Shown: positions 36,462-45,842 of the stretch, in pieces
Position numbering within the stretch: the stretch's first letter is position 1
Layout of the letters: each line of letters opens with the position of its first letter
NCBI RefSeq assembly: GCF_016469335.1
Contig: NZ_CP059888.1
Location: 3,547,899-3,611,898, forward strand
DNA: 64,000 nucleotides
DNA from: Flocculibacter collagenilyticus
GTDB taxonomy: Bacteria; Pseudomonadota; Gammaproteobacteria; Enterobacterales; Alteromonadaceae
Direction of reading: 5' to 3'
Program-made: the position numbers and the translations under genes
The notes under the pieces: model-generated
Seen by the model: the letters and a program-made list of their open reading frames with translations, nothing else
Told to the model about the DNA's origin: nothing
Databases searched by the model: none

Positions 36462-37019
36462 CTATTGGTACGCCGTGCTAAGCGGCAAAAAAATCTCATT
36501 TACAAGTATTGGTTTATGATTGACTCGAAAGACAGATCGACGACCAAACATTGGCTGCACTGCGGTATGACCGAGCATGTTCGATAATTTTGCCACTGCT
36601 GATGTGTTATCAAATGTTGCTAATTCAAACGGCTGACGCTGCATACTTGGATCTTGAAACAATACCTCACCCAGTGGCTGATGACCTAAGTGCGCTAAGC
36701 GTTGTTGCTCTCCCGTTAGCGAACTAAGTGGGAAAAGGCTTTGTGCGTAAACAATGGGCTTATCATCACAGCGTAAAATCACTTCACGCAAACATGCTTG
36801 TTCATCATCACAGTCCAGCAATTTTTGCATATTGTTAGATAACTGAATCTGATGTTGCCCTAATAACTCCACATAAAATACATCACACGATGCTTTCAGT
36901 CGCTCTGTTAATGAGCCTGTATGTAGTAACCAATCAGCTAAATTGGGCGAGAGCTCAAAACGCGCATAATCGCTTGTCCACTCATTATTTAAGGATAAGG
37001 GGAAATTAATGTGTTGCAT
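36462..37019 (-). CDS. ubiC: Chorismate lyase UbiC
   Basis: Converts chorismate to 4-hydroxybenzoate and pyruvate, the first committed ubiquinone step. About 185 aa: LADWLLHTGSLTERLKASCDVF in the N-terminal half, the segment REVILRCDDKPIVYAQSLFPLSSL, LGEVLF and the C-terminal R-R-S-V-F block with the NEIFLP end fit UbiC. I choose ATG 37019 (MQHINFPLSLN; AGG upstream); the upstream part to 37115 is leader. It lies 83 bases upstream of ubiA. Confidence 0.92.
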   Translation of the reverse strand: MQHINFPLSLNNEWTSDYARFELSPNLADWLLHTGSLTERLKASCDVFYVELLGQHQIQLSNNMQKLLDCDDEQACLREVILRCDDKPIVYAQSLFPLSSLTGEQQRLAHLGHQPLGEVLFQDPSMQRQPFELATFDNTSAVAKLSNMLGHTAVQPMFGRRSVFRVNHKPILVNEIFLPLSTAYQ

Positions 37020-37127
37020 CCATAGCCTACTTTTTATTACTAAAACCCACGTGTGATTAGGGCATATGATACCTAGAACCACGACTTGGTAGCAAATTGG
37101 GAATAAAGTACACATTTGCTTTTAATG

Positions 37128-37145
37128 TATATGAAATTTCATATA
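37128..37145. promoter_or_regulatory. 18-bp palindromic operator of the ars operon
   Basis: TATATGAAATTTCATATA is a perfect palindrome in the leader of the arsR-like gene, 36 bases before its ATG. Size and position fit an ArsR/SmtB dimer operator, so autorepression is likely. Confidence 0.75.
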
Positions 37146-37180
37146 TACTTTTCGTCATTCACCTTATTATGTTTTGCACT

Positions 37181-37525
37181 ATGTCACCTATTCAATTTTA
37201 TAAATGTTTGGCAGACGATACGCGGTTACGCTGTCTATTATTAATAGAAGATCAACAAGAGCTATGTGTATGCGAGCTCACTAAGGCGCTCGCATTAAGT
37301 CAGCCCAAAGTATCACGACATTTAGCTTTATTGCGCGAGCAACATGTAATTAGCGCACGTAAAGAGGGGCAATGGATGTTTTATCGCATTCATGATGCAT
37401 TACCAGAATGGCAAAAAGGCATTATTAAACAAACACTAAGCGAAAGCACTGAGTACATCGCGCCAGCGCTTTCGTTATTAAATAGCATGGGCAGTCGTCC
37501 GAGCCGACAAACAGCATGCTGTTAG
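37181..37525 (+). CDS. arsR: ArsR-family arsenic-responsive repressor
   Basis: A 114 aa winged-helix repressor: FYKCLADDTRLRCLLLI, the metalloid-binding ELCVCEL (two cysteines in the alpha-3 helix region), the recognition helix ALSQPKVSRHLALLREQHVI and the beta wing KEGQWMFYRI. The CVC motif is the arsenite-sensing site of ArsR proteins. The C-terminus ends in CC, which may add ligands. I choose ATG 37181 by family N-terminus; upstream starts at 37097 and 37169 lack support. It is the first gene of the operon with GAPDH and ArsJ. Confidence 0.92.
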   Translation: MSPIQFYKCLADDTRLRCLLLIEDQQELCVCELTKALALSQPKVSRHLALLREQHVISARKEGQWMFYRIHDALPEWQKGIIKQTLSESTEYIAPALSLLNSMGSRPSRQTACC

Positions 37526-37561
37526 CACATATCACCCAGAACTACTTTTAAGGATTACACA

Positions 37562-38605
37562 ATGGCACTTCGTATAGGTATTAACGGCTTTGGCCGCATG
37601 GGACGTCTTACTTTTCGTGCACTGTTCGACAACCAAGACATTGAAATAGTGCACATTAACGACCCCGCCGGCAACGCTGAAACATTAGCACACCTAATTA
37701 ACTTTGATTCTGTTCATGGCACTTGGCACCATGATGCGAGTCATCAGCGTGATGAAAACGATAATAGTGAATTTATTACGATAAACGAAAGTAATATTGG
37801 CTGTACACAGCATACCAATATCAGTGACACGGACTGGTCTGGCTGCGATGTTGTGGTTGAAGCGTCTGGTAAAATGAAAACCAAAGCGTTACTGCAAGCA
37901 TATTTAGATCAAGGCGTAAAACGCGTTGTGGTCACCGCGCCCGTTAAAGAAGAAGGCGTACTGAATATTGTTATGGGGGTTAATCACCAGCAATATGATG
38001 CCGATGAGCACCAGATTGTCACCGCCGCATCATGCACCACCAACTGCTTAGCCCCCGTTGTCAAAGTACTGCATCAAAAAATTGGGATTAAGCATGGTTC
38101 CATGACCACCATTCATGACATCACCAATACACAAACAATTTTAGATGCTCCCCACAAAGACTTACGCCGTGCACGTGCCTGTGGCATGAGCTTAATTCCA
38201 ACCACAACGGGCTCTGCAACTGCCATCACTCATATTTTCCCAGAGCTAAAAGGTAAGTTAAATGGCCACGCAGTACGAGTACCCCTTGCCAATGCATCGC
38301 TTACTGATTGTGTGTTTGAGTTAGAAAAACCCACCAGCGTTGAAGAAATTAATGACATATTAAAAACAGCCGCTGACGAAGAGCTTCACAATATAATGGG
38401 TTACGAAGAACGCCCACTTGTGTCGATTGATTATAAAACCGATCCACGCTCTTGTATTATCGATGCGCTTTCCACCATGGTGATTAATGAAACTCAAGTT
38501 AAGCTGTACGTGTGGTACGACAATGAATGGGGTTATGCAAATCGCACTGCTGAGTTGGTGGAATTAGTTGGAAAAATTGACCAGCAACGGGCACAAGCAT
38601 CTTAA
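37562..38605 (+). CDS. Glyceraldehyde-3-phosphate dehydrogenase of the arsenate-detoxification operon
   Basis: A 347 aa GAPDH with the Rossmann motif [13 protein letters not shown], the catalytic Cys in [11 protein letters not shown] and a C-terminal [11 protein letters not shown] block. In arsR-gapdh-arsJ operons this enzyme uses arsenate in place of phosphate to make 1-arseno-3-phosphoglycerate, which ArsJ exports. Its place between arsR and the ArsJ-like MFS gene indicates this special role rather than housekeeping glycolysis. Confidence 0.93.
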   Translation: MALRIGINGFGRMGRLTFRALFDNQDIEIVHINDPAGNAETLAHLINFDSVHGTWHHDASHQRDENDNSEFITINESNIGCTQHTNISDTDWSGCDVVVEASGKMKTKALLQAYLDQGVKRVVVTAPVKEEGVLNIVMGVNHQQYDADEHQIVTAASCTTNCLAPVVKVLHQKIGIKHGSMTTIHDITNTQTILDAPHKDLRRARACGMSLIPTTTGSATAITHIFPELKGKLNGHAVRVPLANASLTDCVFELEKPTSVEEINDILKTAADEELHNIMGYEERPLVSIDYKTDPRSCIIDALSTMVINETQVKLYVWYDNEWGYANRTAELVELVGKIDQQRAQAS

Positions 38606-38687
38606 ATAGGCCATTAGGCGTGTTCGTTGATTAGCAACGGCGCGCCAACTACTTGAAAACTAAAAAATTCACCGTAAGGGCAACCGT

Positions 38688-39971
38688 GTGCAGCATACTT
38701 CAACTCTCACTCCTGCATTAAAACAATACTTGATCGTTACAGGCAACTATTGGGCATTTACATTAACCGATGGTGCGCTGCGTATGTTAGTAGTACTGTA
38801 CTTTCATCAGCTTGGCTATAACCCTCTCAGTATTGCCATGTTATTCCTGTTTTATGAATTTTTTGGTGTGGTTACAAACTTACTTGGCGGTTGGCTAGGC
38901 GCACGAATTGGCCTTAATCGCACGATGAATATTGGCCTTTTCTTGCAAATCATAGCCTTATCCATGTTGTTAGTTCCCAGCGAATGGCTACTCATTCCTT
39001 GGGTAATGGCCGCACAAGCGCTGTCTGGTATTGCAAAAGATCTTAATAAAATGAGCGCCAAAAGCGCGATAAAGCACCTTGTTCCCGACAATGGCAATGG
39101 CACGTCACAACACACACTATACAAATGGGTAGCCGTACTTACTGGCTCAAAAAATGCGCTAAAAGGCGTTGGTTTTTTTCTAGGTGGCGTATTGCTTACC
39201 ACGCTAGATTTTACAGGCGCTATTGCTAGCATGGCTGTCATGCTAGTACTGGTATGGCTATTTAGTATCACTAATCTCAAGCAAGACTTAGGCAAAGCCA
39301 AGAATAAGCCCAGATTTAATCAGTTGTTTTCTAGTAGTAAAGCCATTAACTTGCTCTCTGCTGCGCGGCTATTCTTATTTGGAGCGCGTGATGTATGGTT
39401 TGTCGTCGCGTTACCCGTTTATTTAGCAACGGCATTAGACTGGGAACATTGGACTGTTGGTAGCTTCCTTGCACTGTGGATCATCGCATACGGAATTGTA
39501 CAAAGCGTTGCGCCCTATATTACAGGTATAAAAACAAACTCCAATCGCACCAACACAACCCCGCCTGATGGTAACAGTGCAGTATTTTGGGCGAGTATCT
39601 TGCTGCTCACACCAGTGGCAATCGCACTTGGGTTAACTTTTGCCACCGATTCAAGCACAACGATAACGGCAGGTATATTAATAATCGGACTGGGATTATT
39701 TGGCATTGCGTTTGCGGTTAACTCATCGTTACACAGTTATCTGATTGTCAGTTACGCCCGACACGATGGCGTTTCTTTAGATATTGGTTTTTACTACATG
39801 GCAAATGCGATGGGTCGACTCATTGGAACACTCCTGTCTGGCTGGCTGTTTCAAGCGTATGGCTTAGTGACTTGTTTATGGGTGTCAGCGTTATTTATTG
39901 CTATTGCAGGTGGTGTTTCATTATTACTGCCGAAAAATGATGATGCTCGATCGCGCGCCGCAAGCCATTAG
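38688..39971 (+). CDS. arsJ: Organoarsenical efflux MFS transporter ArsJ
   Basis: A 427 aa major-facilitator protein with about 12 TM helices. The N-terminus YLIVTGNYWAFTLTDGALRMLVVLYFHQLGY and IAKDLNKMSAKSAIKHLVP are typical of the ArsJ branch. ArsJ exports 1-arseno-3-phosphoglycerate made by the adjacent GAPDH; together they confer arsenate resistance. GTG start 38688 follows AAGGG. The 82-base gap from the GAPDH gene is compatible with one operon. Confidence 0.92.
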   Translation: MQHTSTLTPALKQYLIVTGNYWAFTLTDGALRMLVVLYFHQLGYNPLSIAMLFLFYEFFGVVTNLLGGWLGARIGLNRTMNIGLFLQIIALSMLLVPSEWLLIPWVMAAQALSGIAKDLNKMSAKSAIKHLVPDNGNGTSQHTLYKWVAVLTGSKNALKGVGFFLGGVLLTTLDFTGAIASMAVMLVLVWLFSITNLKQDLGKAKNKPRFNQLFSSSKAINLLSAARLFLFGARDVWFVVALPVYLATALDWEHWTVGSFLALWIIAYGIVQSVAPYITGIKTNSNRTNTTPPDGNSAVFWASILLLTPVAIALGLTFATDSSTTITAGILIIGLGLFGIAFAVNSSLHSYLIVSYARHDGVSLDIGFYYMANAMGRLIGTLLSGWLFQAYGLVTCLWVSALFIAIAGGVSLLLPKNDDARSRAASH

Positions 39972-40003
39972 TCGTATACATTACACGTTAAGAGAACATA
40001 TTA

Positions 40004-40468
40004 ATGCCACAACTATTTCTATTCATCATAGTGTTATGTTTTTCATGCCACACTGAAGCTTTATCTACAGACCCCACTTCACATGTTTGGCAATTAGGTA
40101 ACTTTAATATTCATATTGAAAACCAATGCGACATTGTTGTTAAGCGCAATCATCAAACGCTTAAAATAAAGAACCATTTTGACAGCGCACAAGCGTGTAA
40201 TGTGGCGATGTTGGTTGATACTAATATTCCTAATGCATTTGTAGTGGGCGGCGGCTATATTTTGTTAATTGAGCAAGTATTAAGCAAACGAACAGATAAT
40301 GACTTCCCTGATCGGCTTGTATGCGACCGCCGCACTAGAGCTTTGGTATTACTCAATTCAGGTAAAGCTACCTTAAGTGATAATGAAATAAAAAGTGGCA
40401 ATTGCGACGGACAAATTGAAGCCCACGGTGCGATGTACTTGGCTAATCCTCATCGTGAGCTTGATTAG
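40004..40468 (+). CDS. Small periplasmic protein at the end of the ars operon, unknown function
   Basis: A 154 aa protein with a signal peptide (MPQLFLFIIVLCFSCHTEA). Five cysteines follow the leader (NQCDIV, QACNVAM, LVCDRR, GNCDG plus one in the leader region), which may form disulfides or bind metal. No family recognised. It starts 33 bases after arsJ in the same direction, so it is probably cotranscribed. It could be a periplasmic accessory of arsenic resistance or an unrelated gene; the IS5-family element begins 81 bases downstream. Confidence 0.68.
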   Translation: MPQLFLFIIVLCFSCHTEALSTDPTSHVWQLGNFNIHIENQCDIVVKRNHQTLKIKNHFDSAQACNVAMLVDTNIPNAFVVGGGYILLIEQVLSKRTDNDFPDRLVCDRRTRALVLLNSGKATLSDNEIKSGNCDGQIEAHGAMYLANPHRELD

Positions 40469-40548
40469 AGGTAGTAGTCCATATTTGAGCTTACAGTCAT
40501 CTGACTGTTATCAGGTTTAATTTACTCTGAAAACCACACTTAAACTAG

Positions 40549-41423
40549 AGCGTGTTGATCTTTGTGGTATGAAAAGTAAACGGCAAATGGGTTGGTTATA
40601 ATGGTTTCGCCAAAAATCAGTTTAACTTTCCCAGATGCCGAGACTAATGCTAACAGATGATAGTTGGAAATTGCTATCAAGAATCATGTATTTAACAGGT
40701 CGTATTTATAATAAACCTGAACACAGAATGACACTCGAAGGTATTTTATACCGTATGCGCACTGGTATTCCATGGCGAGATTTACCAAGCGAATTCGGCG
40801 GCTGGAGTGCTGTATTTAGACGGTTTAACTTGTGGTCTAAAAAAGGTGTGATAACAGAGATATTTCAATTTCTTTCTCAGGAAAATGACGCTCAATGGCT
40901 GTTTCTTGATGGCAGTATTGTCAAAGCTCATCAAGACTGCACGAATATTGGCTCACAAGCAGAGCAAGCTATAAGTAAAAGCCGTGGTGGTAAATCAACT
41001 AAAATCCACTTGGCGGTTGATAGTTGTGGTTTGCCAGTTCACTTTGAACTATCAGGCGGGCAGGTTCATGACGTAAGTTATGGCAAAAGCTTAGTGGTTT
41101 CATCACCAGATGCCGAAGTGGTAGTTGCAGATAAAGGTTATGATAGTCAATCGATTAGAGAGCTAATTAAAAGTCGCAATGCTAAGCATGTAATACCGAG
41201 AAAAGGCAATAGTAAGCAAGGAAATGACGACATTGATTGGTCTATGTACAGATATCGTCACTTAGTTGAAAATGCGTTTTTGAAGATAAAGAAACATCGA
41301 GCAGTAGCAACTCGATATGACAAATTGGCTAGGAGTTACATGAGCGTGGTAGCCCTTGCTTTTTCACTCATGTGGCTACCGATGTGGGTTGATTAGAAAA
41401 TGTACTCGAAAGATCAACACGCT
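40549..41423 (+). mobile_element. Complete IS5-family insertion sequence
   Basis: An 875-base element with 15-bp perfect terminal inverted repeats, AGCGTGTTGATCTTT on the left and its complement on the right. CTAG flanks both ends (40545-40548 and 41424-41427), read as a 4-bp target duplication; as CTAG is palindromic, the exact boundary may shift by a base or two. It carries one intact transposase gene. It separates the ars operon from the Lamassu-like operon. Confidence 0.88.
40635..41396 (+). CDS. IS5-family transposase
   Basis: A 253 aa DDE transposase. The N-terminal DUF4096-like part (EGILYRMRTGIPWRDLPSEFGGWSAVFRRF) is followed by the catalytic residues: Asp in FLDGSIVKAHQ, Asp in VADKGYDSQSIRE, Glu in RHLVENAFLKIKKHRAVATRYDK. 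The reading frame is complete with no frameshift, so the element may be active. Confidence 0.92.
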   Translation: MPRLMLTDDSWKLLSRIMYLTGRIYNKPEHRMTLEGILYRMRTGIPWRDLPSEFGGWSAVFRRFNLWSKKGVITEIFQFLSQENDAQWLFLDGSIVKAHQDCTNIGSQAEQAISKSRGGKSTKIHLAVDSCGLPVHFELSGGQVHDVSYGKSLVVSSPDAEVVVADKGYDSQSIRELIKSRNAKHVIPRKGNSKQGNDDIDWSMYRYRHLVENAFLKIKKHRAVATRYDKLARSYMSVVALAFSLMWLPMWVD

Positions 41424-41607
41424 CTAGTTCTAGCTCTTAAACTCGAAGTTTTACCAATTACACATGATCTGTTCATCATTAAAGCGAACTTTTTTCTTAA
41501 ACTTTTAAGTTATATTCTACTTCTGATCTATTACTTACTTTACTTTTTTTTCTTTAGATTACAAACTAGAAAACGTTGTCATCTTTGGAGTAAAAGGAAG
41601 AGCTAGA

Positions 41608-42864
41608 TTGACAGAAGTATCCTCTCAAGTAATTAACAGTAGTGCAATTCCTACATGGAGTGGATTTGTATATCAAGGAAAAGTAGCCCTCTATCACGCT
41701 ATCCGACTCCTTGTACAAAGAAATTCTGAAGCGCATTACCTTCGAGTTGAACATTTAGATGATTTCGCTATTTATGATAGTAAAGAAAACGTTCTATCTC
41801 TTCATCAAGTGAAAGCTATGAAAAGTGATAAGCGCTCTTCATATAACCCTGCTTTAAAACAAGCTTCAAAGTTCTCTGAAAAATGTAACCAAAACACAGT
41901 TAGATGGTTTCATGTTGCGATTGCACTTGATGATTTTTCAGATAAAACTGAAAATCATGCTGACGGTGAACATCTTGTTCAATTTTATAAGTATCATGAT
42001 GAACGCTATTATGTTGAAACAAATGCTATTGATATAAAACTGAGTGAAATTGTTACTCAGTACTTAAAAGTACATGAACTACCATCCACAGAAGAGCAGA
42101 TCTCCTATAAACTGGCTAAATTAGAGGCATTACTGGCAAGTAAAGTTAATTTAGCGCACTATCGAAACCAACATGAGTCTTTAAATAAATTTGAAGCCGC
42201 AGAATCTATTCCTATTTCATTTCTGGAGATTGTTGGTTGCCTAATGTCGGAAGTAATCCCTAGTAATGATCCTCAAGCAATTTTATTTGAATTTAGAAAA
42301 ACCCTCTTAAACAGAACCTCTCAAATATTAGACACTCTCGAAAGCAACCAAGACATTGATTTAAATGGAATTTTTATTTGTAGATATGCCGTGGCAAATA
42401 TGGATATTCCTCTATTAACTCGTCTTTATTATTCAAAGAAACCTAGCCAAAACGCCATTACTTTAGCGGGATTTAGTAATGATACAGTTGATCAGTACCT
42501 AAGGATAATTTGGAAGATTATTGGAGTAAAAACCACTGAAGACTTACCTCATTATTTTAAAGATGGCTATGGCTCATACATACCAACTGCGATGACACTT
42601 GATTCTATAAATCAAGAACTGGATGTGAACCAGATCCAAGAGAATGTTAATGGAATAAGGGGGAATCTTACTGTACAGGATTTACTTTATGATTTCGACA
42701 ATTTAATTGTCCATATGGATAGCAACTCATTTCAGCTATGTAATGAATCAAGCGCAATTGGTAAATTTACAGATATTTCAGAACCTGATAAAAGTCGAAT
42801 CACCAAAATTAATAACGTAAGGTTTGTGTCCATGGCTGATGCAACTAGTGAGATAAATGATTAA
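41608..42864 (+). CDS. lmuA: Lamassu-type effector with Cap4-like nuclease domain (LmuA/DdmA-like)
   Basis: A 418 aa protein. The N-terminal 110 residues carry a restriction-endonuclease-fold pattern of the Cap4/DUF4297 type: WSGFVYQGKVALYHAI, then RVEHLDDFAIYD and LSLHQVKAM, giving the acidic pair and the QxK of the PD-(D/E)xK site. The remaining 300 residues have no motif I recognise and fit the Lamassu effector C-terminal region. TTG start 41608 has GGAAG upstream; an in-frame stop at 41566 excludes longer versions. It overlaps the next gene by 8 bases. In DdmABC/Lamassu systems this subunit cleaves DNA, and the SMC-like subunit licenses it. Confidence 0.8.
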   Translation: MTEVSSQVINSSAIPTWSGFVYQGKVALYHAIRLLVQRNSEAHYLRVEHLDDFAIYDSKENVLSLHQVKAMKSDKRSSYNPALKQASKFSEKCNQNTVRWFHVAIALDDFSDKTENHADGEHLVQFYKYHDERYYVETNAIDIKLSEIVTQYLKVHELPSTEEQISYKLAKLEALLASKVNLAHYRNQHESLNKFEAAESIPISFLEIVGCLMSEVIPSNDPQAILFEFRKTLLNRTSQILDTLESNQDIDLNGIFICRYAVANMDIPLLTRLYYSKKPSQNAITLAGFSNDTVDQYLRIIWKIIGVKTTEDLPHYFKDGYGSYIPTAMTLDSINQELDVNQIQENVNGIRGNLTVQDLLYDFDNLIVHMDSNSFQLCNESSAIGKFTDISEPDKSRITKINNVRFVSMADATSEIND

Positions 42865-43546
42865 TAAAATAATTGCTGAGCTTTCTTATAATTCACTTTG
42901 TAAGTTTAAACCCATCGAACAAGAATCAGTTGATTTTAATTTCTATCAAGCCAGTTCAATAGAGCATCAACGTTTTTTAGCTGTAATAAAAATAACTAAG
43001 CTCATGAAACCAAGCGAGCTGAACAAATGGGTTCTAGACAAAACACCTAAACAGCTAAGAGAACAGCCTACTTTTGCTAAAAATACTGATGTTGTGTTTC
43101 TATTTGAGCTAGGGCACCTAAAGAATATCGTGAATTATGAGCATGAGATTTTTGCTATTGAGGAAGACAGTTATAGCTTTAAAAAACACGTTCTATATTA
43201 CACAAATGACGAAGTAGCGCTTTTAAGTAGCTTAGATATAAAAAGTATTGTCGATTTAATTAAAAATCAAAGCAAATTTAACTTATACAAAAACGCCCCT
43301 TTAGAAGCATCAGAATATGGTATCGCTAGCCGAATATTCATTAAACTTCCTTTTTTATCTATCCCAGTAGATGAATCTGAACTAGACGACCCATGCGAAC
43401 TAGCCAACGATTACTTGCAAGAAGAGGGGTATTTAGAATTAAGTAAAGAGTTTGAAAGGTTAATAGATAGCAGCGAACGCTGCTACCAAACTATAGTTGA
43501 GGAGTATATTCATGGAAAGATGGCGAATTCACAAACTGAAGGTTAA
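42857..43546 (+). CDS. lmuC: Small middle component of the Lamassu/ABC-3C system (LmuC/DdmB-like)
   Basis: A 229 aa cytoplasmic protein with no recognisable catalytic motif. Identification rests on position and size: in DdmABC and many ABC-three-component operons a protein of about this length lies between the nuclease and the SMC-like ATPase. It overlaps both neighbours (8 and 35 bases), so the three are translationally coupled. It includes the segment PSELNKWVLDKTPKQLREQPTFAKNTDVVFLFELG. Role: bridging component, by analogy. Confidence 0.72.
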   Translation: MINKIIAELSYNSLCKFKPIEQESVDFNFYQASSIEHQRFLAVIKITKLMKPSELNKWVLDKTPKQLREQPTFAKNTDVVFLFELGHLKNIVNYEHEIFAIEEDSYSFKKHVLYYTNDEVALLSSLDIKSIVDLIKNQSKFNLYKNAPLEASEYGIASRIFIKLPFLSIPVDESELDDPCELANDYLQEEGYLELSKEFERLIDSSERCYQTIVEEYIHGKMANSQTEG

Positions 43547-45842
43547 TGGTTTCAAGCTATTCAGCAATTTTGAAGAAAGTTACTCAACGGATCTAGTTGT
43601 TTACGATGGACCAAACGGCTTCGGTAAAACCTCACTTTTTGATGCCAAACAACTTCTCTTCTGTAATAACCTTCCAAGAATAATAGCAAGGCTTGGAGCA
43701 CTAAAAATTTCTGGTAACAAGAAATTTAATAAAAGCATATATCAAAATCATCATAGCCATTCGAATGTCTCGATAGCTGCTGAGTTCAAAAAAGGAACTG
43801 AGTCGCTTTATGTTATGAGACTGGCTAAAAAAGAAGATTTAAATAGAAGTAAAAACAAACCTAATAGCTTTAACGAATTTAAGTTGTATGAACTAAAGAG
43901 TTTTGATGACCTAAATCCACAGTTAATTGATAATGAAAAAGAATTCTGGTCAAAAAAGTTTGGTGACAAGTTTTTAAGCAACTTTTCAGTGCTTAATTAT
44001 CTCCAACAAGATAGTAAATCTATAGTTGTACCTGATGCATGTGACAATAGGAATAGGACAGCTCAAATAAGCCACCTTCTTAATCTAGATAAGTTAGAAA
44101 AACGTATTGATCATTTTGAAAAACTAAAAGCTGAATCTAAAGCACAATTAAGTAAAGCTAAGGACGAATATCAAACTAAAAACGCTTCGCTAGAAGAGCT
44201 GAAACAGTACCTTACTGTAAGTGATTCCATAAAGGTAAGTTATACTAAGCTAACAAATTTACGTGTTACGCCTCAATGGGATCTTGAATCCCCTTTTTCG
44301 TCAGAGAATCACAAAAATCTAGAGCACCTAATAGAACAAGTAGACCTATTAAAACGTATATACGTTGGTAAAAATGAAATCTTAAAGAAGCTCAAAAATA
44401 AGCAAAAAGTCGAATTTACTCAAAAAGATGAGTTTGGTGTTGCGGTCAGACTTTATCACCATATTGACCAGTTACCAAAGTTAAATAAGAAGAAAGCTCA
44501 ACTACACCAATTAGATAAAGTGTGTAATTTATTGAACCTTGAAATATCAAAGCTTACTCCGTCACATAACGCAATTTTTTCAACGTATCTTGAAAAACAA
44601 TCAGCTGAAGAGCTGTCTAACCTTTTGAAAAATAAAAATAAGCTTATACTTGAGCATGGTGGTGTAAGTAGAAAGCAAACCGAAATGATACAATTTCGTG
44701 AAAAGTTAATTCAAGTCTGTGGAGATGAAAGCCATGACTGCCCTCTTTGCGGGTTTGATTACAAAGAACGTACGTTATTGATTTCAGCTATAAAAGTGAA
44801 AACAAATCTACTAAAACAACAATTAGATAATATCGGACTAAGAATCACGCAATGTTACCAAGATATAGAAAAAATTCTAGCCCCGTTAAAAACGAAATAT
44901 GTTCCGTTGCTAGGCTTAGCGAAGAAAGAGTATGAAGAGACTCTTCATTCTGAGTTAATTACCCATACACATCAGGCAAATAGATTAAAATCTATTGGTA
45001 AACAATTGATTGAGCAGGGTATAGAGTTGCCGCAGCATTACGCTTCAGAAAAAGTAGCTCAATCAGAACAAATATCAAATGTTAAAGATGCAATCTTACA
45101 ATCATTGGAACCTGAAGACGGATTAATTTCAAACCAAGAATTGAACTTTTTTATTAATATTTTTGGGGAACCAAATAATTTAGAAAAACTGAATGAAGAT
45201 TTGATCGATTTGAAACGTAGCTATATTCAACAACAACACAATTTAACTCTAAATGCCTCTATTATTAAAATAAAAAGTGAACTAAAAAACTGTGATGAAA
45301 GAATAACTCATTTGAAAACACTTTATAGCGGACTAGAAAAAATTGAGACTAAGTTAAAACACTCCCAAACAGAATACATGAACAGAACAATTGGGCAAAT
45401 GGAGTCACTTTTCCACATATACAGTGGTCGTTTACTTCAAAATTATCAAAGTGGCTTGGGAGTATTTATTGATACACCAAGTGCTAACCGAAAAACTGCT
45501 ACTATGAACTTTTCAACAGTTTGCGATTCTCAGCATGATGCTACTCTGTCAATGAGCAGTGGGCAAATCAGCGCTCTGTCGTTGTCATTGTTTCTTGCTT
45601 TAAATAAAAAGTATGCCAAAACAGCGTTTGTATTCATTGACGATCCAACACAGTGTATGGATGAGATTAATATCGCGTCATTGAGTGATTTACTGCGTGT
45701 TGAGTTGCGAGATAGGCAAGTCATAATTTCAACACATGAACAAGATATTTCAGATTATTTATGCTACCGATATGGTAAAGCTGGCCTTACCAGAAAGCAG
45801 ATTAACTTATTGAAGAAAAACCAACAAGCTAATATTTTTTAA
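43512..45842 (+). CDS. lmuB: SMC/Rad50-like ABC ATPase of the Lamassu/ABC-3C system (LmuB/DdmC-like)
   Basis: A 776 aa SMC-type protein. Walker A reads GPNGFGKTS near residue 36; long coiled coils surround a zinc-hook-like DCPLCG at the middle; the ABC signature is MSSGQISALS; Walker B is AFVFIDDPTQ and the H-loop VIISTHEQDIS. The Walker B acidic pair is DD, as in other ABC-3C ATPases. I choose ATG 43512, with GAGGAG seven bases upstream, over TTG 43497. It overlaps the previous gene by 35 bases. In Lamassu systems this subunit senses foreign DNA ends or structures and activates the nuclease. Confidence 0.82.
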   Translation: MERWRIHKLKVNGFKLFSNFEESYSTDLVVYDGPNGFGKTSLFDAKQLLFCNNLPRIIARLGALKISGNKKFNKSIYQNHHSHSNVSIAAEFKKGTESLYVMRLAKKEDLNRSKNKPNSFNEFKLYELKSFDDLNPQLIDNEKEFWSKKFGDKFLSNFSVLNYLQQDSKSIVVPDACDNRNRTAQISHLLNLDKLEKRIDHFEKLKAESKAQLSKAKDEYQTKNASLEELKQYLTVSDSIKVSYTKLTNLRVTPQWDLESPFSSENHKNLEHLIEQVDLLKRIYVGKNEILKKLKNKQKVEFTQKDEFGVAVRLYHHIDQLPKLNKKKAQLHQLDKVCNLLNLEISKLTPSHNAIFSTYLEKQSAEELSNLLKNKNKLILEHGGVSRKQTEMIQFREKLIQVCGDESHDCPLCGFDYKERTLLISAIKVKTNLLKQQLDNIGLRITQCYQDIEKILAPLKTKYVPLLGLAKKEYEETLHSELITHTHQANRLKSIGKQLIEQGIELPQHYASEKVAQSEQISNVKDAILQSLEPEDGLISNQELNFFINIFGEPNNLEKLNEDLIDLKRSYIQQQHNLTLNASIIKIKSELKNCDERITHLKTLYSGLEKIETKLKHSQTEYMNRTIGQMESLFHIYSGRLLQNYQSGLGVFIDTPSANRKTATMNFSTVCDSQHDATLSMSSGQISALSLSLFLALNKKYAKTAFVFIDDPTQCMDEINIASLSDLLRVELRDRQVIISTHEQDISDYLCYRYGKAGLTRKQINLLKKNQQANIF

